From: Halobacteriovoraceae bacterium | GTDB lineage: Bacteria > Bdellovibrionota > Bacteriovoracia > Bacteriovoracales > Bacteriovoracaceae | Length of the DNA: 64,000 nucleotides | Assembly: GCA_002711995.1 (NCBI GenBank) | Contig: PASN01000008.1 | Location: forward strand, 62,001 to 126,000 | Direction: 5' to 3' | Part shown: positions 8,357 to 18,471 of the stretch, piece after piece | Layout of the letters: each line of letters begins with the position of its first letter | Numbering within the stretch: position 1 is the stretch's first letter | The notes under the pieces: generated by a model | The model's database searches: none | What the model saw: the letters and a program-made list of their open reading frames with translations, nothing else | Told to the model about the DNA's origin: nothing | Program-made: the position numbers and the translations under genes

Positions 8357-9617
8357 TTTTCCATACTCCTTGGTGTATAATAGTACCAGGCCGATCCCTT
8401 CTCCAACCCAGATTTGTAGGGTCAACAGAGCCTTCTAAGACATCAAAACTAATTATGTTACTCAGTCCCTCCAACAACTCGCCTGGCATTCCTAAATTTA
8501 AGGTAAGATAGTACTTACCAGGTTTTAATAGAAGTTTAGGCACCTTATAACAAGACCGATAACGGCCTGCTTGATGATTGAAAATGGGTGCCTCAGCTTC
8601 ATTATTAAAAGTATAAAACAAGGGTCCTGCGTCATTCTCTAAAATTAAAGCCAACACGATGCCTCTAACATCTTCCTGAACTTCATATTCAACTTCAATA
8701 TCTATACCTTCGGAAACATCGAAGTCACAAACACAGCAGTTTTGATTATTTAAAGTTCTAATAGAAGCAATAGAAGCTATCTTGCTTTTGTCCACATCGA
8801 AATACATTTCTCCCCTACTGCTCTCACTCTCTAAATATTGTGAAATCACTTTTTGGGTCTCCCCTACACACACCAATTCTCCATCCTTTAAATATGCGAC
8901 CCTGTCACAAAGAGTTGAAATCGCACCTAAGTTGTGACTGACAAATAAAATAGTTCTACCATCTCCTCTAGAAATATCCTTCATTTTACCTAAGCACTTC
9001 TTCTGAAACTCAATATCGCCTACGGCTAAAACCTCATCAACAATCAGTATTTCAGGCTCAAGGTGTGCAGCTACAGCGAAGCCAAGCCTGACAATCATAC
9101 CACTAGAGTACCTCTTTACAGGTGTATTGATATATTTTTGTATGCCAGCAAACTCAATAATTTCGTTTAGCTTTTCTGATACTTCTCTTTTACTCATCCC
9201 TAAAATCGCACCATTTAGAAAAATGTTCTCCCGACCAGTAAGCTCTGGATGAAATCCTGTTCCAACCTCAAGAAGAGATCCAATTCTTCCTTCATATGAA
9301 ACTTCCCCATACGAAGGAGAGGTTATTCGAGAAAGGATTTTTAAAAGAGTTGACTTTCCAGCACCATTTTTACCAATTATTCCAAGTACTTCTCCTTTAA
9401 ACACCTCAAGATTGATATCTTTCAAAGCCCAGACATAGTTACTATTACCTTTGCTTGTCCTGTCATTGGAGTCTCCAATCAACTTAAAAGGATCTTCCTT
9501 TCCTCTAATTTTAGCCCAAGCCCTCTTAAGGTCATCTCCTAAGGACCCTGTACCTATAAGGCCAAGACGATATTGTTTCGACAGTTTTTTAGTTGTTAAA
9601 GCATAATCTCTCATCAC
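8343..9617 (-). CDS. wzt: Polysaccharide ABC transporter ATP-binding protein Wzt with C-terminal carbohydrate-recognition domain
   Basis: ATPase that powers export of finished O-antigen across the inner membrane. Walker A (IIGKNGAGKST), the ABC signature (RYSSGMIVRLGFAVA) and Walker B (EILIVDEVLAVGD) are present, in the form typical of the LPS/teichoic exporter subfamily. About 170 residues beyond the ATPase core form a Wzt-C-like beta-sandwich, which in O9a-type systems recognises the terminal modification of the glycan. The start overlaps wzm by 4 bases. A second ATG directly follows the first, at 9614. The ABC export route implies chains finished in the cytoplasm on undecaprenyl phosphate. 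Confidence 0.93.
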   Translation of the reverse strand: MMRDYALTTKKLSKQYRLGLIGTGSLGDDLKRAWAKIRGKEDPFKLIGDSNDRTSKGNSNYVWALKDINLEVFKGEVLGIIGKNGAGKSTLLKILSRITSPSYGEVSYEGRIGSLLEVGTGFHPELTGRENIFLNGAILGMSKREVSEKLNEIIEFAGIQKYINTPVKRYSSGMIVRLGFAVAAHLEPEILIVDEVLAVGDIEFQKKCLGKMKDISRGDGRTILFVSHNLGAISTLCDRVAYLKDGELVCVGETQKVISQYLESESSRGEMYFDVDKSKIASIASIRTLNNQNCCVCDFDVSEGIDIEVEYEVQEDVRGIVLALILENDAGPLFYTFNNEAEAPIFNHQAGRYRSCYKVPKLLLKPGKYYLTLNLGMPGELLEGLSNIISFDVLEGSVDPTNLGWRRDRPGTIIHQGVWKNGRI

Positions 9618-10459
9618 ACTGTATCCATAAAATTTTGTTCAACTTTTGTGAATACACAGTACCCTAGAGCCAATATTAAAAAGGAAAAAAAGCCACTGTA
9701 CGCAAACATACTTAAGTCAAAAGTCCCTCGGCCAAGAAATCCATAACGGAGCACTTCTAACAATGGAGCGATTGGATTCCACTTTATCAAAAGTAAGTAC
9801 TTATTAGGAATACTAGACATAGGATAAATCACAGGAGAAACGTACATCCACAACTGAACACCAAATGCTAGCAAAAAGGACAAGTCTTTGTATTTAGTAG
9901 TAAGTGAAGAGAAAAGCATACCGAAACCTAGACTAATCCCTCCAAAAAAAAGAATTACAAGCGGTGTTAGAAAAATTATTTGCCAGTTAGGATTTATCAC
10001 CCCTTCGTTAAGGTAATAAGCCCAAACACCAAGAAACAATAAAAGTTGAACTAGTAGTTTTGCTAAGGCTGATATTACAGTAGAAGCAGGAACAATTGCT
10101 CTTGGGAAATAAACTTTTCCAAAAATAGCTTGATTTAAAACAAAAGTATTCGAGGTTTTATTGAGACAGTCCGCAAAGTAGCTCCAAAAAGTGATTCCTA
10201 GCAAATAAAACAACACATGTGGCAGGCCATCAGTAGATATATTAGCCATCTTTCCAAAAACAAAAGTGAACATGAGTGTAGTTAAAGCTGGTTGAATAAT
10301 ATACCAAAGAGGCCCAAGTATGGTTTGCTTATATACTGTAAGGATATCTCTTTTAATAAATAAAATTAGAAGGTCTCGATATCGCCATAATTCATTAATC
10401 TTATAGTCCAATAAACCTTTATTAGGCTTTATTACCGTCGAGGTCCTAGAAAGACTCAT
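9614..10459 (-). CDS. wzm: Polysaccharide ABC transporter permease Wzm
   Basis: Inner-membrane permease of 281 residues, the usual size for the ABC-2 O-antigen exporter family. It has an amphipathic N-terminus (YRDLLILFIKRDILTVYKQT) and then six predicted membrane segments, for example LTTLMFTFVFGKMA, HVLFYLLGITFWSYFADC and WMYVSPVIYPMSSIP, the family's conserved segment before TM5. It overlaps fcl upstream by 14 bases and wzt downstream by 4 bases, so the transporter halves are made together. Confidence 0.93.
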   Translation of the reverse strand: MSLSRTSTVIKPNKGLLDYKINELWRYRDLLILFIKRDILTVYKQTILGPLWYIIQPALTTLMFTFVFGKMANISTDGLPHVLFYLLGITFWSYFADCLNKTSNTFVLNQAIFGKVYFPRAIVPASTVISALAKLLVQLLLFLGVWAYYLNEGVINPNWQIIFLTPLVILFFGGISLGFGMLFSSLTTKYKDLSFLLAFGVQLWMYVSPVIYPMSSIPNKYLLLIKWNPIAPLLEVLRYGFLGRGTFDLSMFAYSGFFSFLILALGYCVFTKVEQNFMDTV

Positions 10460-11372
10460 AAAGATTCACCACCGTTTCAAGGCCTTGGTGCAAACTCACC
10501 TCTGGTTTCCATCCAAGCTTTCTTATTTTAGATCCATCTAGAGATTTAAGCATTGTTCCATCAGGTTTTGATGAGTCAAATTCAAGATTTCCTTCAAAGC
10601 CAACCGCCTCCTTTATAATTAAAGCCAGTTGACTAATTTCTATATCCTCTCCAGTCCCAATATTAATTATATCTGGTAATTCTCCTTTGTAGTTCATTAG
10701 ATAGATACAGGCTCTAGACATGTCATCAACATACAGAAATTCTCTTCTAGGCCTTCCCGAGCCCCAGACTTTAAAGGTCTTATCACCTCTTTTTTTAGCT
10801 TCAGTCATTCTTGCAATTAGCCCTGGAATAACATGCGAGTTTTCTGGGTGAAAATTGTCGTTTGGTCCATAGAGGTTTGTGGGCATAACAATAAAAAAAG
10901 GGGATCCATACTGGCGCCTAAAGCTCTCGGCTGTTTTTAATCCTGCAATTTTAGCAATGGCATATGGCTCATTTGTTGGCTCAAGGGGACCTGTCAAAAG
11001 ATACTCTTCCTTCATAGGCTGTGGGCATTCTTTTGGGTAAATGCATGAAGAACCCAGGAATAATAATCTCTTTAGAGGATACTTCCATGAAGCCCCAAAG
11101 ATATTGTTCTGAATTGTAAGGTTTTGATAAATAAAGTCCGCACGGTACTCATTATTGGCATAGATCCCACCCACTTTAGCTGCTGCCATAAAAACATATT
11201 CAGGTTTCTTAGATGCAAAGTAAGTCTCAACATCGGCCTGTATCATTAGATCAAGCTCTTCCCGCACTGGAGTTAAAATATTGTAATATCCCTGTGTTTC
11301 AAGCTCTCTTACAAGAGCAGACCCCCCCAAGCCTCTACTACCGAGAACCAGAATTCTACTATCCTTATTCAT
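10446..11372 (-). CDS. fcl: GDP-L-fucose synthase
   Basis: Bifunctional epimerase-reductase turning GDP-4-keto-6-deoxymannose into GDP-L-fucose. It has the SDR nucleotide site [17 protein letters not shown] and the family motifs [14 protein letters not shown] and [17 protein letters not shown]. Catalytic [10 protein letters not shown] contains the Tyr-x3-Lys. [21 protein letters not shown] and [12 protein letters not shown] follow. The length of 308 residues is normal. It follows gmd with an 8-base overlap, so both steps of GDP-fucose supply are co-translated. The GDP-keto intermediate could also feed a perosamine-type aminotransferase. Confidence 0.95.
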   Translation of the reverse strand: MNKDSRILVLGSRGLGGSALVRELETQGYYNILTPVREELDLMIQADVETYFASKKPEYVFMAAAKVGGIYANNEYRADFIYQNLTIQNNIFGASWKYPLKRLLFLGSSCIYPKECPQPMKEEYLLTGPLEPTNEPYAIAKIAGLKTAESFRRQYGSPFFIVMPTNLYGPNDNFHPENSHVIPGLIARMTEAKKRGDKTFKVWGSGRPRREFLYVDDMSRACIYLMNYKGELPDIINIGTGEDIEISQLALIIKEAVGFEGNLEFDSSKPDGTMLKSLDGSKIRKLGWKPEVSLHQGLETVVNLYESF

Positions 11373-12477
11373 GATACTCCATTATTCGGTGCCCACCCTC
11401 TACAAGGTACTTATCTCGCTTAAAGAGATTTAAGTCAGAATTCATCATATCTGTCACAAGAGAATCCAAGTCATGCCTTGGAGTCCATTTAAGCTTCTCC
11501 CTAGCCTTAGAGCTATCTCCCAACAACAGGTCCACTTCAGTGGGCCTAAAGTACCTTGGATCAATTTTCATTACAATTTTTCCCTCAGGAACTTGGTACT
11601 CAGGATTGGAGCAGGACACAACTTTGGCGACTTCTTCTATACCTTCACCTTCAAAACTCAGCTTTATACCTACATGATCAAAAGTTTTAATAATAAACTC
11701 TCTTACCGAAGTTGTGACACCTGTTGAGATGACGAAGTCTTCGGGCTCATCTACTTGAAGCATTGCATGCATAGCTTCGACATAGTCCTTTGCATGACCC
11801 CAGTCCCGTTGAGAATCTATATTTCCCATGTAAACGCAGTCTTGAAGGCCAAGTGCAATTTTTGCAACAGCCCTAGTAACTTTTCTGGTAACAAAGGTTT
11901 CTCCTCTTAAAGGAGATTCATGATTAAACAAGATCCCATTACATGCAAACATGCCATAGGCTTCTCTATAGTTTACTGTTATCCAATATGCATATAGTTT
12001 TGCACATGCATAAGGAGACCTTGGATAAAACGGTGTTGTTTCCTTTTGCGGCGTTTCTTGAACTAGCCCATACAACTCCGAGGTGGAGGCTTGATATATT
12101 CTAGTCTTATTTTCCAACCCACATATCCTAATTGCTTCCAAAAGTCTCAATGTTCCCATAGCATCGACATTTGCCGTATATTCAGGACTATCAAAAGAAA
12201 CACCTACATGTGACATGGCACCCAAATTATAGATCTCATCAGGCTGAATCTCTTGAACCAATCTTATTAAATTTGTTGCATCTGTTAAGTCGCCATAATG
12301 CAAGATAAACCTTACATCGTTTTCGTGAAGGTCGTGATAAAGGTGATCAACTCTATCAGTGTTAAATAAAGAGGATCTTCTTTTAATTCCATGAACCTCG
12401 TAACCTTTTTCAAGTAAAAGCTCAGCGAGGTAGGCTCCATCTTGACCAGTAACTCCAGTAATTAGTGCTTTTTTCAT
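11365..12477 (-). CDS. gmd: GDP-mannose 4,6-dehydratase
   Basis: NADP-dependent SDR producing GDP-4-keto-6-deoxymannose from GDP-mannose. It starts with the family hallmark [19 protein letters not shown], followed by [45 protein letters not shown] and the catalytic [15 protein letters not shown]. The C-terminal [11 protein letters not shown] motif, which binds GDP and contributes to tetramer contacts, is present. At 370 residues it is full length. Supply of mannose-6-phosphate is consistent with manA at 61810-62730. Confidence 0.96.
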   Translation of the reverse strand: MKKALITGVTGQDGAYLAELLLEKGYEVHGIKRRSSLFNTDRVDHLYHDLHENDVRFILHYGDLTDATNLIRLVQEIQPDEIYNLGAMSHVGVSFDSPEYTANVDAMGTLRLLEAIRICGLENKTRIYQASTSELYGLVQETPQKETTPFYPRSPYACAKLYAYWITVNYREAYGMFACNGILFNHESPLRGETFVTRKVTRAVAKIALGLQDCVYMGNIDSQRDWGHAKDYVEAMHAMLQVDEPEDFVISTGVTTSVREFIIKTFDHVGIKLSFEGEGIEEVAKVVSCSNPEYQVPEGKIVMKIDPRYFRPTEVDLLLGDSSKAREKLKWTPRHDLDSLVTDMMNSDLNLFKRDKYLVEGGHRIMEYHE

Positions 12478-12484
12478 TGTAATC

Positions 12485-13858
12485 CTAGTAAGCGTTCTTA
12501 GAAAAAATTCCCTTGGTAAGTGTCATTGTTAAAATTGTTACATCCAACCAAACTGACCAATTGCGAATGTAGTATAGATCACACTCTATCCGTTTTTCAA
12601 TGGAAGTATCTCCTCTCCAGCCATTTATTTGTGCCCAACCTGTGATTCCAGCCTTCATTTTGTGTCTTAGCATATAAGTAGGGATCTCTTTTTTAAATTG
12701 TTCTACATATTTGGGTCTTTCCGGACGAGGTCCAACAAGACTCATATCGCCAATAAGCACGTTGAAGAACTGAGGAATTTCATCGAGTGATGTTTTTCTA
12801 AGAATTCTTCCTATCTTTGTAACTCTAGGATCATTTTCAACAGTCCAGCCACCATGATTTTCCTCTCCTACCTTCATAGACCTAAACTTCCACATCTTGA
12901 ACCTGTTTCCATCAAGTCCCATTCTCTCTTGGGAGTAAAAAATAGGGCCAGGAGATGACCTTTTTACAAGGATTGAGAGAACTAAAAACACAGGAGAAAG
13001 CACAATCAAAGCAAGAGCAGAGAGAAAAATATCGAATACTCTTTTAAAGATCATTGATCTACTTTTTATGTTTGGCTCATTTACCTGAATAATTGGCAGT
13101 CCATGAAACTCCACAATGCTATACCCCACAAGGGAATAGGTAAGATCCGGAAGAATTAGTGTTTCAGTGGTTGAACTCAGTAGGGAGCGAGAGATGTAAT
13201 CTATTTTGTGGGAATCTTTGTTAGCGTATCCAATTACCACTAAGTCAGGAGTCAGATTTTCCAGGAGACTTGGAGTGAAGCCATCAAAGCTTGGAATACC
13301 CAATTTGTCGGCAAGGCCATCAGAATCTGCCCACCCTTTAATAGCAATACCGGCCTCTTTATGTTGCAAGACCTTTTTGACATAGTCTTGAACCTGCTTT
13401 CCCGAACCCACTAAAAGAGAGTAGCGAATATTTTTTCCTTTCGCTCTCAGGTTTTGCAATAGTTTTCTCATGCTAAGCTTAAAAGTGATGAGAACACTTG
13501 TGCTTAGAACATAATAGGTAATAAGAAATATTCTTGAAGCTTTATGAGGAGTGAAAAAGTAGATCAATAGAACAAAAACAATAAAAGCATAAGTGTTTGC
13601 TCTTGCGACAGTCACCAACTCTCGAAAAATTGATTCCAAACGTTTAGAGGAGTAAAATCCCTCCCTTCTAAAGTAATAGTAACTAAGTCCTAGTAATAAG
13701 GCGTTTGCTTTCAAGTACCATAATTCTAGGCCTGATTGAGCTTGAGGAACTATAGTTTCGAACCGGATCAAGTATGACGCCCACCAACATAACAGGACAA
13801 TTAAAAGATCCACTACTTTATGAAGAATTTCAAATTCTCTATGATGGCTTTTAAGCAT
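12485..13858 (-). CDS. Undecaprenyl-phosphate sugar-1-phosphate transferase (WcaJ/PglC-type initiating enzyme)
   Basis: The 457-residue polytopic protein begins with four hydrophobic segments (residues about 12-120) and a CoA-binding-like central domain. It ends in the bacterial sugar transferase domain: [23 protein letters not shown] re-entrant helix, [19 protein letters not shown] and [32 protein letters not shown] follows. It loads the first sugar phosphate onto undecaprenyl phosphate at the inner membrane. The ATG has GAGGGA just upstream. It is the first gene of the minus-strand operon; the 113 bases to the divergent gene at 13972 hold no recognisable ops/JUMPstart element. Confidence 0.92.
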   Translation of the reverse strand: MLKSHHREFEILHKVVDLLIVLLCWWASYLIRFETIVPQAQSGLELWYLKANALLLGLSYYYFRREGFYSSKRLESIFRELVTVARANTYAFIVFVLLIYFFTPHKASRIFLITYYVLSTSVLITFKLSMRKLLQNLRAKGKNIRYSLLVGSGKQVQDYVKKVLQHKEAGIAIKGWADSDGLADKLGIPSFDGFTPSLLENLTPDLVVIGYANKDSHKIDYISRSLLSSTTETLILPDLTYSLVGYSIVEFHGLPIIQVNEPNIKSRSMIFKRVFDIFLSALALIVLSPVFLVLSILVKRSSPGPIFYSQERMGLDGNRFKMWKFRSMKVGEENHGGWTVENDPRVTKIGRILRKTSLDEIPQFFNVLIGDMSLVGPRPERPKYVEQFKKEIPTYMLRHKMKAGITGWAQINGWRGDTSIEKRIECDLYYIRNWSVWLDVTILTMTLTKGIFSKNAY

Positions 13859-13971
13859 ATTCCCTCAGATATATTGATTAGGCTCATATTTCTACCTCAA
13901 TCCAAAAAAGCTGGCAAACTATTGTTATATAAATACTAAAAAGCTAAATTAAGATTTTAAAAGGTTTAAAT

Positions 13972-15261
13972 TTGACTCTCAGTTTCAGACACTTTCTTAT
14001 GATCATGTTGCCTTGCGCAGCACTCTTAGGTCCAGCAATAAGCGTGGAAAAGGTATATCTATTCCACGTTATATCTATAATTGCCGTGATTCCTTTCTTT
14101 TTGATGCTCAGAGATTCTGAAAAAAGTGAATTGATAAATAGAAATAAAGCTTTCTGGCTTATCGCACCCCTATGGTTTATAACTAGTTTTATTTGGGCTG
14201 AAAATACCTCTCAAGCGTTGAGGTTTGAGTTGCAACTGCTCACAGGTCTCTTCTGTTTGTTTAGTCTCCAAGTTTTTATTAGGAATATAGGTGATTTCAA
14301 TAAAGTTCTAAAAGCTTTGGGAGTCTTATTTGTAATTCATCTCGTTATATCTCTTTTAGAGGCATACACCTCCTTTAGGCTTCCAGTTTCACCAATATCT
14401 CCACTGGTAAAGTCCATAAGAAGCGACCAGTGGGTGCAGAACCTTAATTACCCCAGCTTTTATGAAAACTATCCAACAAGCTTTTTTTGGCATCCTAATA
14501 ACTTAGCTCTTGTTACAGTATGTTCACTTCCTCTCATCTTCTCTTCAAAAATACATTACCTGTTCAAGGTGTTAGCGTGGCTAACTTCTCTGATAGTCAT
14601 TATTAAGGCCGGTGCCAAGGCAATGCTTGTTCTATTTTCAGTCTATAGTCTGGCCATGCTTTACAAGTGTATTTCAACAAGTGGCAAAGTCAGAAGAGCC
14701 TTTCTTCCAATAGCTTTAGTATTCGCCATAGTAGGGACCCTTTTTTGGACATCCCTAGAAAAAGAGCAGAAGCATGAGTTAAAGCAAAGCTTTGTAACCT
14801 TTAGCCGGTACGCTGCAATTCTCCCTAAATTTGTGGCCAACCAATTTTTTGATCAGGACTATAAGCTTGAGTTTCATGGAAATACTCGTGAGAGGTTTCT
14901 CTTCATGGAAGCGGCAATTGCGGAGTACAAGAAATCTCCACTTCTTGGAATTGGTGCAGGACAACTTTACAGCAAGAAAGTCTCCCTTCATGGTAGAGAG
15001 GTCAACCTCACCTCCATTCATAACTATTGGCTAGAAATGTTCGTTATAGGCGGTCCATTTTTCTTTCTAGGGTATATTGCTTGGTTTGTATGGATATCTT
15101 TTAAATTAATCGCTTCAAATGATGTGCGTGACCGATCTTTTGGAGAAAGTATGATTTTGTTCTTTTTTGCGGCGCCGGTAATGTCTAGTGTATTTTACTT
15201 CCTACCAAAGTGGCTTTTGTATGGCCTGGCAATTAAGAGACTTCAACTTTCTAAGCAATAA
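13972..15261 (+). CDS. O-antigen ligase-like membrane protein (Wzy_C/WaaL family)
   Basis: Inner-membrane protein of about 429 residues with around twelve hydrophobic segments and a large periplasmic loop (about residues 250-360). That loop contains KSPLLGIGAGQ and SIHNYWLEMFVIGG, the short motifs shared by O-antigen ligases and Wzy polymerases. The family joins undecaprenyl-linked glycan to lipid A-core or polymerises repeat units. The frame begins with TTG at 13972 after a weak AAGG; an ATG at 13999 is an alternative. It diverges from the priming transferase and converges with the GT4-like gene, overlapping it by 11 bases. Ligase and polymerase cannot be told apart here. Confidence 0.8.
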   Translation: MTLSFRHFLMIMLPCAALLGPAISVEKVYLFHVISIIAVIPFFLMLRDSEKSELINRNKAFWLIAPLWFITSFIWAENTSQALRFELQLLTGLFCLFSLQVFIRNIGDFNKVLKALGVLFVIHLVISLLEAYTSFRLPVSPISPLVKSIRSDQWVQNLNYPSFYENYPTSFFWHPNNLALVTVCSLPLIFSSKIHYLFKVLAWLTSLIVIIKAGAKAMLVLFSVYSLAMLYKCISTSGKVRRAFLPIALVFAIVGTLFWTSLEKEQKHELKQSFVTFSRYAAILPKFVANQFFDQDYKLEFHGNTRERFLFMEAAIAEYKKSPLLGIGAGQLYSKKVSLHGREVNLTSIHNYWLEMFVIGGPFFFLGYIAWFVWISFKLIASNDVRDRSFGESMILFFFAAPVMSSVFYFLPKWLLYGLAIKRLQLSKQ

Positions 15262-16294
15262 AGTAGCCATCTTCATAAATTGTTTGGAGGTTCTTGGCAT
15301 TGACTCTTGCATCATGATATTTTCTAGCAAATTCTAAACCTCTCTCACCGATCTTACCAAGATCAGTACTCGAACAGAGCTCCTCAAGAACTTCATAGAG
15401 ATTGTGTCTATCAGCATTAACTATCGGGAAGTCTTCATAGTGTTCTTTATAATATGCTTCTACTTTTGGTCGAATGAAGCATACTACGGGCTTACCCAGT
15501 GCCATTGCTTCAATTGCAAAAACACCATAATCCCCAGCGACCACCTGGTCTATTACAATGTCTGCTTTATTAAGATATTCAAGAAGTTCTGCATGAGGCA
15601 TGTTTTGCAATAGTTTATAATCAGCTTTTCCTTCAGCTTTAAGGCGGTCTAAAGCATCAATCACATACTTGGTGCCTTTCACCTTGGGATTGCTGGGGCC
15701 ATGAACTATTAGTGGTACTTTATTGGTACTCTTTGGATCAGGGTTTAACTTTTCTAAATCAACTGATCTCGAAATGAGATGAAACTTTGGGTTTATTTCA
15801 GAATTAACATATTCTACCAACTCAGGATAACTAACCATTGCGACAAATCCAGCCTTCTTAAACCTTCTCTGAGTTGCAAGGGACTTATTTAAAAGCCCTA
15901 GAGACTCAAGTCCCTCATCAATAAATTGTTGAACAGTGTATCCAGGGACATCATCGCAAAGCATTTCTAAGCTTCTGATATCAGACCCACAATATTCCAC
16001 GAATTTCTTCTTTTTCATTGGTGCAACTAGAGCTAACAACAGCTTTGTAGACAAAGATTGCCCACCATACATCCAATGAATTACATCTGAAGATAGAAGG
16101 TCCTTTAAAAAGGAATAAAAGAAGTGAACTTTCCTGCCTAGACCTTTTGTGGGCATAGACTTTATTGAGTCCAGGGAAGTTTGTTTTTTAGGAGTAAGAT
16201 TGTACCCTACCGCATCAACACCCAATTTTCTAAGTTCTTTAATATGCACACTGGCCAAAGAAGCAGTGTTATTGGGCATAAAGATTACTTTCAT
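15251..16294 (-). CDS. Glycosyltransferase, GT-B fold, GT4-like
   Basis: This 347-residue protein has a GT-B two-domain layout. The N-domain begins MKVIFMPNNTASLASVHIKE. The C-domain contains VPLIVHGPSNPKVKGTKYVI, a nucleotide-binding-type strand. It ends in ADIVIDQVVAGDYGVFAIEAMALGKPVVC, equivalent to the GT4 E-x7-E region (E in FAIEAMALGKPV). It likely adds a sugar to a lipid-linked intermediate on the cytoplasmic face. It lies 1 base downstream of the LpxA-like acyltransferase gene, probably in the same transcript as the flippase further upstream. Confidence 0.8.
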   Translation of the reverse strand: MKVIFMPNNTASLASVHIKELRKLGVDAVGYNLTPKKQTSLDSIKSMPTKGLGRKVHFFYSFLKDLLSSDVIHWMYGGQSLSTKLLLALVAPMKKKKFVEYCGSDIRSLEMLCDDVPGYTVQQFIDEGLESLGLLNKSLATQRRFKKAGFVAMVSYPELVEYVNSEINPKFHLISRSVDLEKLNPDPKSTNKVPLIVHGPSNPKVKGTKYVIDALDRLKAEGKADYKLLQNMPHAELLEYLNKADIVIDQVVAGDYGVFAIEAMALGKPVVCFIRPKVEAYYKEHYEDFPIVNADRHNLYEVLEELCSSTDLGKIGERGLEFARKYHDARVNAKNLQTIYEDGYFIA

Positions 16295-16295
16295 A

Positions 16296-16991
16296 TTAGG
16301 AGTACTTCTTTTTCATTGAGTTATAATATTTGATATACTTGTCAAATTCGGTTCCAAGAAGTGATGGTTCGGCCTGTTCCTGTCCCTTAACATTGAAGAA
16401 CCAATCATCAATTTGGCTAACCTCTTCTACACTTAGACCAAATCGAGTTAATCCGATTTTATTAATTTTATGAGACTCAGCAGGGCTTCCAAAAGAGATT
16501 GTGAAAGGAAGAATACTTCTTGTTACAGTGGAATTCATTCCAATCATTGCGAAAGCTCCTATGACTCTATGCTGGTGAACGGTGGATGATAAACCTAGAT
16601 TTGCGAACTCATCAATAATTGTATGCCCGCCTACCATAACATTACATGACAGGTTCACCTTGTTCCCAATTACCGCATCATGACCAATATGAGAGCCTCT
16701 AAGCATTACAACATCATTCATTAGAGTTGTGACCTCTTCAGTTCCGCCGTTAACTGTAACAAATTCCCTAAGGACATTATTATTCCCAATCTTTACTTTA
16801 CCTGGTTCAGCATGAAAAAAGTCTCTATGTTCAGCTGCGGTTCCTATGCATACGTTTGCTTCAAATCTATTATTGTCGCCAATTTCCACATTAGGACCAA
16901 TAATGCAAAAAGGGCCAATATAGTTGCCTTGGCCAAGCTTTGCATTATCGTCAACGACGGCAGTAGGATGGATGGTATTTGCATCACTCAT
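16296..16991 (-). CDS. LpxA-like left-handed beta-helix acyltransferase
   Basis: Hexapeptide-repeat protein of 231 residues resembling UDP-GlcNAc O-acyltransferase. It shows repeated [LIV]-G-x4 coils (IHPTAVVDDNAKLGQGNYIG, GPFCIIGPNVEIGDNN), the TAAEHRDFFHAEPGKVKIG segment of LpxA, and SHIGHDAVIGNKV, whose second His matches the LpxA catalytic His. The C-terminal helical domain is shorter than in E. coli LpxA. The gene is not beside lpxD, fabZ or lpxB but between a GT4-like gene and a flippase. It may therefore be a second LpxA acting on an amino-sugar of the surface polymer. True LpxA function cannot be excluded. Confidence 0.83.
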   Translation of the reverse strand: MSDANTIHPTAVVDDNAKLGQGNYIGPFCIIGPNVEIGDNNRFEANVCIGTAAEHRDFFHAEPGKVKIGNNNVLREFVTVNGGTEEVTTLMNDVVMLRGSHIGHDAVIGNKVNLSCNVMVGGHTIIDEFANLGLSSTVHQHRVIGAFAMIGMNSTVTRSILPFTISFGSPAESHKINKIGLTRFGLSVEEVSQIDDWFFNVKGQEQAEPSLLGTEFDKYIKYYNSMKKKYS

Positions 16992-17085
16992 AATTTGATC
17001 TCGCTTGTTTTATTTTATTTAAAAAAGATTATATGTGGATAATCCAAAATTGTAAGGTGAAATTTTTATCAACGAAACAACTCGG

Positions 17086-18342
17086 CTAATCATTCTTTTT
17101 AGCCGTCCACGCAAGGCCGAAAAAATAAAATATAACAGAAATAAGGACCTCTCCACCAACAAGAAAAGTAAGAATGTTATCCAGTCCCTCTGCTAGCATG
17201 AATACAGAAACAACTAATACAATATTAAATGTCTTTTTAAGTGCAAGGTACTGAACCTTATCAATTGTTAAAAAAAGGTTATAGGTCAGTGCAGACAGAA
17301 CCTTGAAAGGAACTAAAAGAACAAAATACTTTGCAAAGTTTCCGGAGCTTTCCCAGCTTTTTCCTAAAAGCCAAACGGCCACGTCTTCCGCAATTAAGGC
17401 AGAAAGTAAGCAGACTGGAAGCAAGAGCAGCATAACTTTTTTTGTAACCCTAAAAAAGTATCTCCTTAAGGCTCCAGTCACCGCATCAACCTCATTCATC
17501 TTTCTAAAAACAGCTCCGGCCAAGGAACTTCCCAAGATCAGTGAGGGCTGCAGTATTATTTTGTAAGAAACCAAGAATGCTCCCATTAGCTCAATTGAAA
17601 ACATTGCTCCCACAAACACCATTGGCAAGTCTATTATCAGCTGATTTAAGGTTGCTGAGTATGTTGAAAAGATTCCTCGTTTAAAATATTTTTTTATAAA
17701 GGAAAAATCGATTCTCGGGCGGGTGAGATCTGCAGAAGAGTTCCTCTTATAAATACCAGCGGACAACATTAAACCTGCAATGTCACCTAGTACAAGTCCC
17801 ACACTTTTCAAGCTGAAGGACAATGCGACTTTTATCAAATTAGCGAATACTCTATTTACGTTTGTGGCCTTGGCATTAATATAAAAGTGCTTATTTCTGA
17901 TATTATTTGCCTTGAATATTTCATTTAGACCCACGAGAAAAGAGTAGATTGGCAAAAAGAAAAGAATCCCTTTAATGTCGTAACCCTTCACTATTATTTT
18001 AAGATCTAAAAAGTAAATGGAAGAAACAGCAACAACCAAAAAAGCGGTTGATAATGTAAGAAGGCCTAAGGAGTTTTGAAACAGATGCTTAGCCTCATCT
18101 TTTGAACTAGGTATTGGCAAGAATGCGTGTAGCTGAAGCGAGCTAATTATAGATGTAAATGCCATTACCACCATAAATGAAGCAAAGACACCAAACTCTC
18201 CGGGGCTATAGAGTCGTGTTAGTACAGGATAAAAAACTAGCGATATAAAACTAACCATAATGTTGCCAGTAAGGAGGGTGGCAAATCCTTTGGTCTCTAC
18301 CGTTTTAAGAATTTTTTTTGAACTAATTTTCATTGAGGTCAT
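17086..18342 (-). CDS. Wzx-like polysaccharide flippase (MOP superfamily)
   Basis: Polytopic 418-residue protein with about twelve membrane segments. It has the MOP/Wzx N-terminal layout: GFATLLTGNIMVSFISLVFY, PVLTRLYSPGEFGVFASFM, with the YSPGEFG motif common in this family. It would flip undecaprenyl-linked oligosaccharide to the periplasm. Coexistence with a complete Wzm/Wzt ABC exporter less than 10 kb away implies two glycan export routes or a composite locus. It precedes the LpxA-like gene by about 94 bases. The start has a modest upstream region and is the first Met in frame. Confidence 0.85.
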   Translation of the reverse strand: MTSMKISSKKILKTVETKGFATLLTGNIMVSFISLVFYPVLTRLYSPGEFGVFASFMVVMAFTSIISSLQLHAFLPIPSSKDEAKHLFQNSLGLLTLSTAFLVVAVSSIYFLDLKIIVKGYDIKGILFFLPIYSFLVGLNEIFKANNIRNKHFYINAKATNVNRVFANLIKVALSFSLKSVGLVLGDIAGLMLSAGIYKRNSSADLTRPRIDFSFIKKYFKRGIFSTYSATLNQLIIDLPMVFVGAMFSIELMGAFLVSYKIILQPSLILGSSLAGAVFRKMNEVDAVTGALRRYFFRVTKKVMLLLLPVCLLSALIAEDVAVWLLGKSWESSGNFAKYFVLLVPFKVLSALTYNLFLTIDKVQYLALKKTFNIVLVVSVFMLAEGLDNILTFLVGGEVLISVIFYFFGLAWTAKKND

Positions 18343-18471
18343 TTTAGTTATGACACTACGAAATAGGAAGTTTTATTCTTCCCGATCAACTTCTAAAAGC
18401 ATGTTTTAATTGATAGGGTAATGATTAATTTTTGTTGCCTCAAAACTATTACAATAAAACTAGGAGAATCC

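Noticed and set aside
13859-13971. JUMPstart/ops element before the polysaccharide operon
   Set aside because: No GGCGGTAG core; only a GAGGTAG-like stretch, insufficient.
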